Source: Opitutales bacterium
GTDB lineage: Bacteria > Verrucomicrobiota > Verrucomicrobiia > Opitutales > Opitutaceae
Assembly (NCBI GenBank): GCA_018700525.1
Contig: JABITN010000141.1
Location: 1 to 52,970 of the forward strand
DNA length: 52,970 bases
Direction: 5' to 3'
Both the position numbers and the translations under genes were made by a program. A model generated the notes under the pieces. It was not told the DNA's origin and ran no database searches. It saw nothing but the letters and a program-made list of their open reading frames with translations. Of the stretch, positions 24,868 to 32,750 are shown in pieces. How positions within the stretch are numbered: the stretch's first letter is position 1; the number at the start of each line of letters is the position of its first letter.

Positions 24868-26674
24868 ACGTTTTCTCGGGTCTTTGCCGGTTTCGCTTGT
24901 TTTATTGCTGATTGCCAGTCTCCCTTCGCTTTTCGGAGGGGATGACGGAAGTCTGCCATTCTCGCCGACTGCGCTGGCCTTCGACGTTGACAGTCGTACG
25001 CTGGTCGTTGCTGAACAAACAGGAGCAAGCGTTGTCCTGCTTGACGAGCGAGGAAAGGAGCTAAAGCGCTATGACGTGCCGGGCCATCCTAGTGGCCTCT
25101 GCTCGTATGATGGGGATATCCTGCTGACCATCAAATCGGGGGCGGAGGGCTATCTCTTGCGCCTCGATCTGGGCAATGGTGAAATATTAAGCAAGCTCAG
25201 GCTTGGTCAGGGAGCTCGATCTCCCGTGGTCAATCCTGTGAAGAAGCAGGTTTACGTCTGCAATTATTTTGAAAACGACGTGTCGGTCGTCGATCTGGAT
25301 ACCTTTGAGGAAGTAGGTCGAGTCGCTGTCCCTCGAATGCCCGCTGGCGCGGTCGTGACCTTGGATGGAAGCCGCCTCTTCGTTACCAATTTTCTGCCGG
25401 ACATGCGGGCTGATCTAGCGCATGTCGCATCCAAAATTACTGTTATCGATGCCGATACGCTGAGTGTGTTGAAGCACATTGCGCTGGAAAACGGGAGCAA
25501 TGGACTGAGGGATATCGCGATAGCGCCAGATGGATCGACCGTGTATGTCACGCACAACCTCGGCCGCTATCAAGTGCCCACAACTCAGCTGGAGCGCGGC
25601 TGGATGGCCACGAACGCTCTGAGTGTGATCGATGTCGCCAGCCAGGAGTTGGAGGCTACGGTCCTGCTGGATGAAATGGATCGGGGAGCTGCGGGATCTT
25701 GGGGAGTAAGCGTGTCACCAGACAGTAAATACATTTATGTGGCTCATTCGGGGACGCATGATATCAGCGTTATTGATCGGGCGGGTATGCAAGCGAAAAT
25801 CGGGGCGCATTCCAACCCGGCTTCTATCAACGCGGACCTCGGTTTTCTGGTCGGGTTGCGAAAGCGTTTTCCGCTTGGAGGGAACGGGCCGAGAGAGATT
25901 CTAGCAATTGGGAATCGGATTTATGTTGGGGAATATTTCAGTGATAGCATAAGCATCCTAGATGTCGTGTCGATTGATGAAGTTGATACAATGCGCGTTG
26001 AATTGAATCCCAATATTTTGGTTACCATTGAACGAGAAGGAGAAATACTGTTCAACGATGCTAGTCACTGCTTTCAAATGTGGCAGTCCTGCAATAGTTG
26101 CCATCCTGATGATGTTCGAGGTGACGGTCTTAACTGGGACATTCTGAATGACGGCCTGGGAAACCCGAAAAACGTCAAGAGTCTCGTCTTTTCCCATGTG
26201 ACCCCGCCAACGACGATTACAGGTTGTCGGGCCAATGCGGAGGTATCCGTGCGGGCCGGTTTCAAATACATCCAATTCGCCGAAGTTCCCGAGGAGAAGG
26301 CTTTGGCGATGGATGCCTACCTCAAATCTCTGAGGCCTGAACCCAGTCCGTATCTTAGGAATGGCGAACTGAGCGAGGCTGCGAGGCTTGGGGAGGAACT
26401 GTTTCAAGGCAAGGCCCGGTGCAGCAAATGCCATAACGGAGAGTATCTAACCGACATGGAGATGCATGATCTTGAGAATGCAGGTCCTAAAGATAAAACA
26501 TCCATCTGGGATACTCCGACATTGCGTGAGGTCTGGCGTACCGGACCATACATGCACGATGGAAGAGCGGCTTCCTTATATGATGTTTTAAAACAGGAAA
26601 ATCATAATTACGCTGCAGATCGGCTTACAGAAGAAGAATTGCTGAATTTGGTGGAGTACGTTAAATCTCTGTAG
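24854..26674 (+). CDS. YVTN beta-propeller protein with MauG-like di-heme cytochrome c domain
   Basis: A 606-residue exported protein whose signal peptide ends near SLFGGDD. Residues about 35-375 form a YVTN-type propeller (VVNPVKKQVYVCNYFENDVSVVDLDTFE, VTLDGSRLFVTNF, VSPDSKYIYVAHSGTHDISVID). The C-terminal part resembles the cytochrome c peroxidase/MauG family, with heme motifs CNSCH at Cys413 and CSKCH at Cys523. The distal segment reads WDTPTLREVWRTGPYMHDGRAASLYDVL, where Met may ligate iron. It starts within the last codons of the preceding multiheme gene, so the two are translationally coupled and probably function together in periplasmic electron transfer or oxidation. The substrate is not predictable. 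Confidence 0.88.
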   Translation: MNMSRRFLGSLPVSLVLLLIASLPSLFGGDDGSLPFSPTALAFDVDSRTLVVAEQTGASVVLLDERGKELKRYDVPGHPSGLCSYDGDILLTIKSGAEGYLLRLDLGNGEILSKLRLGQGARSPVVNPVKKQVYVCNYFENDVSVVDLDTFEEVGRVAVPRMPAGAVVTLDGSRLFVTNFLPDMRADLAHVASKITVIDADTLSVLKHIALENGSNGLRDIAIAPDGSTVYVTHNLGRYQVPTTQLERGWMATNALSVIDVASQELEATVLLDEMDRGAAGSWGVSVSPDSKYIYVAHSGTHDISVIDRAGMQAKIGAHSNPASINADLGFLVGLRKRFPLGGNGPREILAIGNRIYVGEYFSDSISILDVVSIDEVDTMRVELNPNILVTIEREGEILFNDASHCFQMWQSCNSCHPDDVRGDGLNWDILNDGLGNPKNVKSLVFSHVTPPTTITGCRANAEVSVRAGFKYIQFAEVPEEKALAMDAYLKSLRPEPSPYLRNGELSEAARLGEELFQGKARCSKCHNGEYLTDMEMHDLENAGPKDKTSIWDTPTLREVWRTGPYMHDGRAASLYDVLKQENHNYAADRLTEEELLNLVEYVKSL

Positions 26675-26699
26675 TTTTATATGTAGAAAACGAATTTCT

Positions 26700-27890
26700 A
26701 TGAAACCTTTGGATTATGTCGCTGCACGCAGAAAAAATAGCGAGAACTGCCAGTTTTCGATTTACGAAAACGATAAAGGAGCAAGCGAGGTGTTCATCAC
26801 TATCGAAGCGCCTCGAAGACTGTCCTTCGCTGATTCCTTGGAAAATCTGACCGTTGAACTTGAACGTGTTTATGAGGAATGCGGGCTCACTGAACGTTCA
26901 CTCGTTTTTTCACGTTTCTATCTCAGGAATATAGACGAACAACAGGATGAGCTGCTGCAGTCCAATCTCTACAGAAGGCTTAGGGGAGGAGTCGTTTCTA
27001 TTGTGCAGCAACCGCCATTGGGAGAGGGTGATCTGGGCCTTTTTCTCTATCATATTAAGGGAAATGATTTTAAAAAGGAAGTTCTAGAATGGGGCGACGA
27101 TCATTGGAAAAGCGGCATTAAGATTTCTGGCGCCAACTATCAATTGTTATATGCATCGAACTTAACCGCGAAAGGAGAGAGCTCCTATGAACAGACTGAT
27201 GCTCTGTTCGCTTCCTACAGAGGATTGTTGGCGGAGCATGGGATGACTTTTGTCGAGAACGTGGTGCGTACTTGGATTTACATAAAGGATATTTACCAGC
27301 ATTATGCCGGAGTGGTTGATGCTCGCAATCGCATTTTCGATGAACTGGGACTGAATAGAGATACCCATTATATAGCTAGTACCGGGATTGAAGGTCGGTT
27401 GAAGGAAGCGAGCGTGTTTGTCCAGATGGATACATTGGCTATAGGCGGAATCAAGGGAGAGCAGATTGTTTATATGGAGGCTCCCGATTACCTGAGTTCG
27501 ACGGATGATTATGGAGTGGCTTTCGAGCGGGGAGCCAAATTGATGTTTGGAGACCGTAACCGTTTTTATATTTCAGGAACGGCGAGCATCGACAAGCGTG
27601 GGAATATCGTGCACCCGGAAGATGTATTGCTTCAGACTCGCAGAGCGCTCGAAAATATCAGAGCTCTTCTCAGACCCCATCAGGCAGACTTGAGCCATAT
27701 GGCCCACCTTATCGTCTATCTTAAGGACTTCGATCAAGCTAATGCCGTAAATCAAATCATCCGCGAAGCAGTGGGCGGGGATATTCCTATCAATACCGTC
27801 CAGGGATCCATCTGCAGGCCCGGATGGCTTGTCGAAATAGAGGGCGTAGCCATCGTTGATGCTATGAATGCTTATCCGGATTACTTGTAG
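26700..27890 (+). CDS. Double-domain RidA/YjgF-superfamily protein
   Basis: A 396-residue cytosolic protein without signal. The C-terminal 130 residues are a clear RidA/YjgF domain (RNRFYISGTASIDKRGNIVHPEDVLLQTRRALENI, DLSHMAHLIVYLKDF, GWLVEIEGVAIV). The N-terminal two thirds contain a diverged second unit (QTDALFASYRGLLAEHGMTFVENVVRTWIYIKDI), so the layout is like chorismatase/FkbO-type or other large RidA relatives. Stand-alone RidA proteins deaminate reactive enamine/imine intermediates, while the long forms may hydrolyse other compounds. It lies 25 bp after the propeller-cytochrome gene and ends the operon. The function is unassigned, and the long form with two units is the notable point. 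Confidence 0.8.
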   Translation: MKPLDYVAARRKNSENCQFSIYENDKGASEVFITIEAPRRLSFADSLENLTVELERVYEECGLTERSLVFSRFYLRNIDEQQDELLQSNLYRRLRGGVVSIVQQPPLGEGDLGLFLYHIKGNDFKKEVLEWGDDHWKSGIKISGANYQLLYASNLTAKGESSYEQTDALFASYRGLLAEHGMTFVENVVRTWIYIKDIYQHYAGVVDARNRIFDELGLNRDTHYIASTGIEGRLKEASVFVQMDTLAIGGIKGEQIVYMEAPDYLSSTDDYGVAFERGAKLMFGDRNRFYISGTASIDKRGNIVHPEDVLLQTRRALENIRALLRPHQADLSHMAHLIVYLKDFDQANAVNQIIREAVGGDIPINTVQGSICRPGWLVEIEGVAIVDAMNAYPDYL

Positions 27891-28076
27891 AGAGTTGCAA
27901 TAGAACTCCACAAGCCAACCAGTAGCAGGCGTTGGCCCAACTTTTTCAGTGAATGCGATCTGACCAGATTCTTGAGCAAGAACTACGATTTTTCCGAGAT
28001 TCCTGTTGAGCTGATCGGTCTAGGCAGGAGTTCCTATTCGGAAATATCCAACGGCTACGAGATGAGCGATTGCTAG
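27891..28076 (+). other. In-frame open stretch after the RidA stop, possible gene remnant
   Basis: The RidA frame stays open for 61 further codons after its TAG. The latter half reads like protein (WPNFFSECDLTRFLSKNYDF, then SEIPVELIGLGRSS). No start or family was recognised. It may be a remnant of another gene, or a coincidence. The rest of the gap 28077-28347 shows no gene I can support on either strand. Confidence 0.25.
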
Positions 28077-28347
28077 AGAGAATTAGTCTTATCGTGTAAA
28101 AGTACCATTATTCGTCCGAACTTCTCGACGCCATGCCCGCCGCCGAGCGCTGTTTTCAAGTAGGTCTCCGCGTCGTTGTCCGATCTCTTTTTCGGGAGGC
28201 AGTGCCTGATATGTGGATAGGAGCAAGGGCTCCACTGCTTTTGCCAATTTGAACAATTTGGTAGTCGTTGCTGAGCTCTCAATGGGAGAGAGCGATTGAG
28301 TTTGCTTGATATCGGTTCGCTTTCCTATGATGCTCTTCGTCCTAGCA

Positions 28348-28530
28348 ATGGAATCAAAGCAACCAGTTCGTTTCATTACCCATGAGGCTCTTTCTAAGCG
28401 TAAAGCAAAAGAGAGAAGGGAATCTGCGTCAGCGATTGCGAGCGGAAAATCGACGCGGAAAGAAATCCAGCTACGCAATGCTCCTTATAGCGAATCGGAT
28501 ATTCGAGTTTCCAAACTTTTCGGCGCTTGA
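28348..28530 (+). CDS. Small basic protein, possible antitoxin partner
   Basis: About 60 residues, rich in Lys and Arg in the middle (HEALSKRKAKERRESASAIASG) and ending ESDIRVSKLFGA. No recognised domain. Its TGA overlaps the ATG of a nucleotidyltransferase gene (TGATG), which implies coupled translation. A small gene directly before a nucleotidyltransferase is the common layout of toxin-antitoxin modules. The ATG at 28348 is chosen; in-frame starts at 28327 or 28306 would add an unconvincing leader. The role as antitoxin is inference from position, size and charge. Confidence 0.55.
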   Translation: MESKQPVRFITHEALSKRKAKERRESASAIASGKSTRKEIQLRNAPYSESDIRVSKLFGA

Positions 28531-29258
28531 TGGAAGGCGAACCCAGGCCAGTTGAAGATTTCAATGAAGTCTTTGCTGCTTTCGGAGATTCGGATGAGCC
28601 GATATTGTTGGTTGGTGGGCATGCGGTAAATGTCTGGGCATTGAATTACTATGGACGGGTCCGGTCTGAGATAGTGCTCCACGAACCATTAACGAGTTCG
28701 GATATGGATATCTATGCGACTCGAAATGCGTTGGTTTGGCTGCATTCGGAGCTCGGGGGCAAGCTCTATTCTGGTGACCCGAGGGAGGTCGTTCTCGGCG
28801 CTATCGAACTGAAAGTCGGCAAAAATGATCTACTGATTGAAGCTCTTCGAAGTGTGAAGGGAGTTGAAGACAAGGAACTTGAAGATAGGGCGTCACTCTT
28901 TGTTGCGAGCCATGAAATATTGGTTCCGCTGCCGCATGTAATGCTGAAAGCCAAATTAGCAAATGCGGTCGAGTTGGATCAGCAAGATCGTCAAGACGTG
29001 AAGCACGTTCGCCTGTTAGCGATCGTTCTTCGTGAATACCTTATTGATCTTGCTCGGGCAGCGACCGAAGAAAATGAACGTGAGTCGCTTAGGATCGTGA
29101 GGGAAGCGGTCGAAGTTGCGAATTCCGCCAACTCGAAGAAGTTCGAGGAAGATTATGGCATTCGGTTCGGTGAATATATTCCGCTGGAGCGCTTGGAGAA
29201 TTCGACCGCAAGACTAGCTTCTTTCGCTCGAATCGAATACAAGAAACGATTTGAATAG
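28530..29258 (+). CDS. Nucleotidyltransferase-fold protein, candidate toxin
   Basis: A 242-residue soluble protein. The N-terminal LLVGGHAVNVWA (GG at 29-30) and SSDMDIY (Asp58, Asp60) form the G-G...D-x-D active-site pattern of nucleotidyltransferases such as AbiEii, MNT and related toxins. LPHVMLKAKLANAVELDQQDRQDVKHVRLL and a helical C-terminus follow, as in the longer stand-alone families. Some members modify tRNA or proteins with nucleotides. It is coupled to a small basic gene upstream, and a Sel1 gene remnant begins three bases after its stop, which marks this pair as a recently inserted or degraded island. The exact family and activity are not established. Confidence 0.75.
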   Translation: MEGEPRPVEDFNEVFAAFGDSDEPILLVGGHAVNVWALNYYGRVRSEIVLHEPLTSSDMDIYATRNALVWLHSELGGKLYSGDPREVVLGAIELKVGKNDLLIEALRSVKGVEDKELEDRASLFVASHEILVPLPHVMLKAKLANAVELDQQDRQDVKHVRLLAIVLREYLIDLARAATEENERESLRIVREAVEVANSANSKKFEEDYGIRFGEYIPLERLENSTARLASFARIEYKKRFE

Positions 29259-29260
29259 CC

Positions 29261-29491
29261 GAGGAAGGGTACGCTCTAGCGCAATTCAACCTCGGTGTTT
29301 CATATGACAATGGCGAAGGCGTCCTACAGGATGACGCTAAAGCTCATATGTGGCTCAATCTAGCCGCTGCCAATGGTATCGACGTAGGCAGCAAAGCCCG
29401 AGATCTCGTCGCCAAAGAAATGACCTCCGAGCAAATCGCCGAAGCCCAGAAGATGGCGCGGGAGTGGATGGAGGAGCATGAGAAGGATTAG
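29261..29491 (+). pseudogene. C-terminal remnant of a Sel1-repeat protein
   Basis: 76 codons read EEGYALAQFNLGVSYDNGEG, then DDAKAHMWLNLAAANG and EMTSEQIAEAQKMAREWM, and end in TAG. This is the unmistakable end of a Sel1-like (TPR-type) repeat protein, in which whole proteins carry many such units. There is no start codon, and the frame is cut exactly at the end of the nucleotidyltransferase gene. The upstream part of the Sel1 gene is missing. It supports insertion or deletion at this point. The gap 29492-29648 up to the tRNA holds nothing else. Confidence 0.85.
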
Positions 29492-29648
29492 TGAGGGCCG
29501 TGAGCATGGATGCTCAAACGACGTCATGCGTTCTCGGCTATGATTCTAACCGCTTGTCTTGGCGAATAGTTCAATTGTGTATGGGATTTGTGTGAACTAA
29601 ATTCATTAATTCTCAAGTGGCTTATGAATAGCTACTTGCGAATTGAAT

Positions 29649-29733
29649 TGGTGCCCAGGGGGGGACTCGAACCCCCACACCTCGCGGCACATGATTCTGA
29701 GTCATGCGTGTCTACCAATTCCACCACCTGGGC
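29649..29733 (-). tRNA. tRNA-Leu (CAG anticodon)
   Basis: An 85-nt cloverleaf read on the minus strand. The acceptor stem GCCCAGG pairs with CCTGGGC, CCA is encoded, and the anticodon stem CATGA/TCATG encloses loop CTCAGAA with anticodon CAG. There is a short variable arm and a T-arm with GTTCGAGTC. It decodes CTG. I saw no second copy of its 3' end in the window, so there is no evidence of an integrated element here. Confidence 0.97.
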
Positions 29734-29858
29734 ATTTAGTTGATGATGGGTGGGGAAAGAAGCGGATTTAACTGGGGCGAGCAAGGAAAATTGAATAGGG
29801 AATTCGAACATCATGCGACGAATCTTGCATCTTAAGTTTTCAATTCTAAATTGCGTGA

Positions 29859-30266
29859 ATGTTCGAGTCATATGGAATGGCGATTTTAGGCGGAGCGCTA
29901 ATTGGTGGAGCTGCTTCGCTGGCGCTTTTGAAGGTGGGGTATCCTGTGGGTATTTCTGGTTTTTTGAGTAAAGCGATTGGGACTCCTGGTTCGGCGGGTT
30001 GGCGATTGAGCTTTCTTGGGGGGATGTTGATTGTCGCTCTTGTCGTTGGCGTTGTTCAGGAAGGTGCACTGGTCACGGCATTGGATGGCGATTTATGGAA
30101 AGTCATTGTCGGCGCGGCATGTGTCGGATTGGGAGCTCGGCTGGCGGGTGGATGTACGAGTGGACACAGCCTGTGCGGCATGGCGCGAATGGATAGAGAT
30201 TCGATCGTGGCAACTTTGGTCTTTATCGGAGCAGGAGCTTTAACGGTGATCGTTTTTGGAGCGTAG
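29859..30266 (+). CDS. YeeE/YedE-family membrane protein, first half
   Basis: A 135-residue inner-membrane protein with about four hydrophobic segments and the family motif GARLAGGCTSGHSLCGMARM. YeeE/YedE proteins take up thiosulfate or related sulfur species, and here the protein is encoded as two small genes rather than one. The second gene begins one base after this stop, and together they would make one transporter unit. The ATG at 29859 opens with a short soluble leader. The plus-strand gene starts 125 bp from the divergent tRNA-Leu. Sulfur uptake is a family-level inference. Confidence 0.87.
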   Translation: MFESYGMAILGGALIGGAASLALLKVGYPVGISGFLSKAIGTPGSAGWRLSFLGGMLIVALVVGVVQEGALVTALDGDLWKVIVGAACVGLGARLAGGCTSGHSLCGMARMDRDSIVATLVFIGAGALTVIVFGA

Positions 30267-30267
30267 T

Positions 30268-30696
30268 ATGACTTCTATGAAAACGCATTTTTGGGCGATG
30301 ATATCGGGAGCGGTGTTTGGAGGTGGTTTGATTGCCTCTGGTATGACTGATCCGAATAAAGTGAAAGGTTTTTTGGATTTCTTCGGCAATTGGGATCCGA
30401 CGCTGATGTTCGTGTTGGGAATCGCTGTTGGCATTTATTTGGTGGCAGCGAAAATCGCTCGGCTAATGTTAAAAACGAGACCGAAGCTTCCGTTTGTTTG
30501 GTTAGAGCCTGAGCGGATGACTCCGCGCTTTTTCGTGGGATCTATTCTGTTCGGGATTGGCTGGGGTTTAATGGGTCTGTGTCCGGGACCGGCTCTGATG
30601 TCTCTTGGCGGTTTGAGCGGCGATGCAGGGTTGTTCTTTCTGGTGATGCTCGTTAGTATTTGGCTAACCGATACTATATTAAAGCGACTGGGTTAG
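30268..30696 (+). CDS. YeeE/YedE-type membrane protein, second half (DUF6691-like)
   Basis: A 142-residue partner of the preceding gene with four hydrophobic segments: MISGAVFGGGLIASGMTDPNKVKGFLDFFGNWDPTLMFV near the start, then RFFVGSILFGIGWGLMGLCPGPALMSLGG, the motif with the conserved Cys-Pro-Gly-Pro. ATG 30268 lies one base after the upstream stop, and an in-frame TTG at 30256 is less likely. Split pairs of this kind are often found near rhodanese or sulfur-stress genes; none is adjacent here. Role in thiosulfate/sulfur import is inferred. Confidence 0.87.
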   Translation: MTSMKTHFWAMISGAVFGGGLIASGMTDPNKVKGFLDFFGNWDPTLMFVLGIAVGIYLVAAKIARLMLKTRPKLPFVWLEPERMTPRFFVGSILFGIGWGLMGLCPGPALMSLGGLSGDAGLFFLVMLVSIWLTDTILKRLG

Positions 30697-30801
30697 GTAG
30701 GTGCTTTATTTGGTTCAGGAAGAGGCGAACCACAGTAGCTGGTTTTATGGGCTTTTGCGCTTGGCTGATTGGATATTCTGGTCACTTTAGACTGGAAACC
30801 T

Positions 30802-31632
30802 ATGTTTTTAGACGTTAACGATCTCAAAGTTTCATTTCATTCGCGCGATGGTGTGAATGAGGCGGTTAAGGGCATCTCGTTCCAGTTGGACGAGGGCAAA
30901 ACGTTGGCGATCGTGGGTGAAAGCGGTAGCGGTAAGAGCGTTACTTCGATGGCTTTGACAAAGTTACTGCCTCCCGAACCGCTTTGTCGGGTGTCGGGAA
31001 AAGCGACTCTCGATGGGAAAAGCCTCTTTGATTTGTCAGCGAAGGAGATGCGTTCGGTTCGAGGCAAGGAGATCGCTTACATTTTCCAGGAGCCGGGGAC
31101 GTCGTTGAACCCTTACTACACGGTGGGCAATCAGATTGCGGAGGCTATCAAGTATCACCGTACTGATGTGACGGATGTTTGGTCTGAAGTGGTTTCGCTA
31201 CTCGATCAGGTGGGTATTCGCGATCCAGAGAAGCGTGCGAAGGATTACCCGCATCAAATGAGCGGGGGAATGAAGCAGCGCGTTATGATCGCGATCGCTT
31301 TGGCTTGTCGGCCCCGAATATTGGTGGCGGACGAACCGACTACGGCGCTGGATGTGACGATTGAGGCGCAGATAATCGATTTGCTTAAGGACCTGCGGAC
31401 AAAGCTGAATATGTCGATCATCTTGATCACTCACAACTTTGGCATTGTGGACGAGTTTGCGGACGATATCGCGGTCATGTTTCGCGGCGAAATCGTAGAG
31501 ACTGGGCCGGCGGAGTCGATTCTTGCGAATCCGCAGCACTCGTACACGAAGGCCTTGATCAAATGTATCCCGAAAATGGGGGCTAATCTAAAGCGGCTGC
31601 CTGTGGTAGACTACGCTAGCTTGGAAGGATGA
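30802..31632 (+). CDS. Oligopeptide/dipeptide ABC transporter ATP-binding protein (DppD/OppD-like)
   Basis: A 276-residue ATPase. Walker A GESGSGKS is at 39-46, the Q-loop is in [10 protein letters not shown], the signature is [15 protein letters not shown], Walker B is [12 protein letters not shown], and the switch His is in LITHNFGIV. The C-terminal [15 protein letters not shown] is the peptide-transport type. The ATG at 30802 is preferred because it begins the conserved [10 protein letters not shown]. The DppF-like subunit follows after 43 bp. Together with the solute-binding protein and two permeases encoded from 36292 it should form a complete importer; a 1,156-residue unknown gene separates the two groups. 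Confidence 0.94.
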   Translation: MFLDVNDLKVSFHSRDGVNEAVKGISFQLDEGKTLAIVGESGSGKSVTSMALTKLLPPEPLCRVSGKATLDGKSLFDLSAKEMRSVRGKEIAYIFQEPGTSLNPYYTVGNQIAEAIKYHRTDVTDVWSEVVSLLDQVGIRDPEKRAKDYPHQMSGGMKQRVMIAIALACRPRILVADEPTTALDVTIEAQIIDLLKDLRTKLNMSIILITHNFGIVDEFADDIAVMFRGEIVETGPAESILANPQHSYTKALIKCIPKMGANLKRLPVVDYASLEG

Positions 31633-31675
31633 GGGGGTGAGGGATGAAAGTTCAAGTATGAGGAATGAATTTTAG

Positions 31676-32512
31676 ATGGTGAATGTTGAAATGGATTTGA
31701 ATGGAGAGCCATTATTGGAGGTGAGGGACATGAAGGTGACTTACGAGGCTCAGCGTGGGTCGTTTTTCAAGCATGTCGAATATGTACATGCGGTGAAGGG
31801 GGTGTCGTTTAAGGTGGCTCGAGGCACGACCATGGGATTGGTCGGTGAAAGCGGCAGCGGCAAGAGTACGATTGGCAAGTCGATCTTGAGGCTGGCTCCG
31901 ATGGCGAGTGGATCGATTAGCTATGAAGGCCAAGTGATTTCGTCGCTGAGCGATAAGGAATTCATGCCTTATCGAAAGAAGATCCAAACGATTTTTCAGG
32001 ATCCGTATGCGTCGATGAATCCACGATTGACTATTGCGTCGATCGTAGCGGAGCCATTGATGGTGCATGCGAAGGAGATGTCGAAGTCACAGCGTCAGGA
32101 GCGGGTAGCGGATTTGCTGGAAAAGGTGGGATTACCATCGGATGCGATGAATCGGTACCCGCATCAATTTAGCGGCGGACAGCGCCAACGGATTTGCATT
32201 GCTCGGGCATTGAGCTCGAGTCCGGAATTCATTATCTGCGACGAATGCGTGAGCGCTCTCGATGTGAGTGTGCAGGCCCAGATCGTAAATTTGCTGCAGG
32301 ACATTCAAGAGGAGATGGGGATTACCTACCTCTTCATTGCTCACGACCTGGCGGTCGTGGAGCATATTTGCCAGGAAGCTTTGGTGATGGAGTTGGGCGA
32401 AATCGTCGAGAAAGGGCCGACTGATACGCTTTACCATTCGCCACAACATCCATACACGCAGCGTTTGCTGAATGCCGTACCGAAAATGCCGACGATTGTT
32501 GGCGCGGGTTAG
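31676..32512 (+). CDS. Oligopeptide/dipeptide ABC transporter ATP-binding protein (DppF/OppF-like)
   Basis: A 278-residue ATPase with GESGSGKST (Walker A), FQDPYASMNPRLTI (Q-loop), FSGGQRQRICIARALS (signature), IICDECVSALDVSVQAQ (Walker B), and AHDLAVVEHI. YHSPQHPYTQRLLNAVPK at the end is the OppF-type tail. It couples ATP use to transport with the DppD-like subunit encoded just before it. The 43-bp gap before it is purine-rich and shows repeated TGAGG words without clear function. The transporter substrate is probably a peptide, though nickel or opine importers share this family. Confidence 0.94.
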   Translation: MVNVEMDLNGEPLLEVRDMKVTYEAQRGSFFKHVEYVHAVKGVSFKVARGTTMGLVGESGSGKSTIGKSILRLAPMASGSISYEGQVISSLSDKEFMPYRKKIQTIFQDPYASMNPRLTIASIVAEPLMVHAKEMSKSQRQERVADLLEKVGLPSDAMNRYPHQFSGGQRQRICIARALSSSPEFIICDECVSALDVSVQAQIVNLLQDIQEEMGITYLFIAHDLAVVEHICQEALVMELGEIVEKGPTDTLYHSPQHPYTQRLLNAVPKMPTIVGAG

Positions 32513-32611
32513 GAAAATCGAGCTCAGGCGGAATTGGTCGCCTATTTTTTATTCAGAAAGGGTCGTGCTGCTTATTTTTAAGCAATTGTGAGCGTTTTAA
32601 GTTACAACGGT

Positions 32612-32642
32612 TGCCTGGAACAGGGAGCCCTTCTTCCAGGCA
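32612..32642 (+). terminator. Hairpin between ATPase genes and the large unknown gene
   Basis: TGCCTGGAA (32612-32620) pairs perfectly with TTCCAGGCA (32634-32642) over a 13-base loop. It lies 100 bp after the DppF-like gene and 108 bp before the next start. No T tract follows, so it could attenuate, terminate or sit in the leader of the large gene. Confidence 0.45.
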
Positions 32643-32750
32643 AAACGGAAAGTCCCTGATTTTGGGCGCCGCCTCGGTTCTGGCTTGAATGGCGAGCGGC
32701 AATCAATCGTTATGGCGTTAACTTGCCAAAATTCATTTTTAAAATTAACT

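Noticed and set aside
28089-28478. Minus-strand open frame upstream of the nucleotidyltransferase pair
   Set aside because: Two reading phases in this stretch look vaguely protein-like, but neither has a start, family or conserved pattern, and part overlaps the small basic gene.
29649-29733. tRNA-Leu as an integration site bounding the left accessory region
   Set aside because: No second copy of the tRNA 3' end and no integrase gene were seen in the window.
29632-30069. Minus-strand open frame of 145 codons
   Set aside because: Its end is a translation of tRNA-Leu and its start overlaps the YeeE-type gene.
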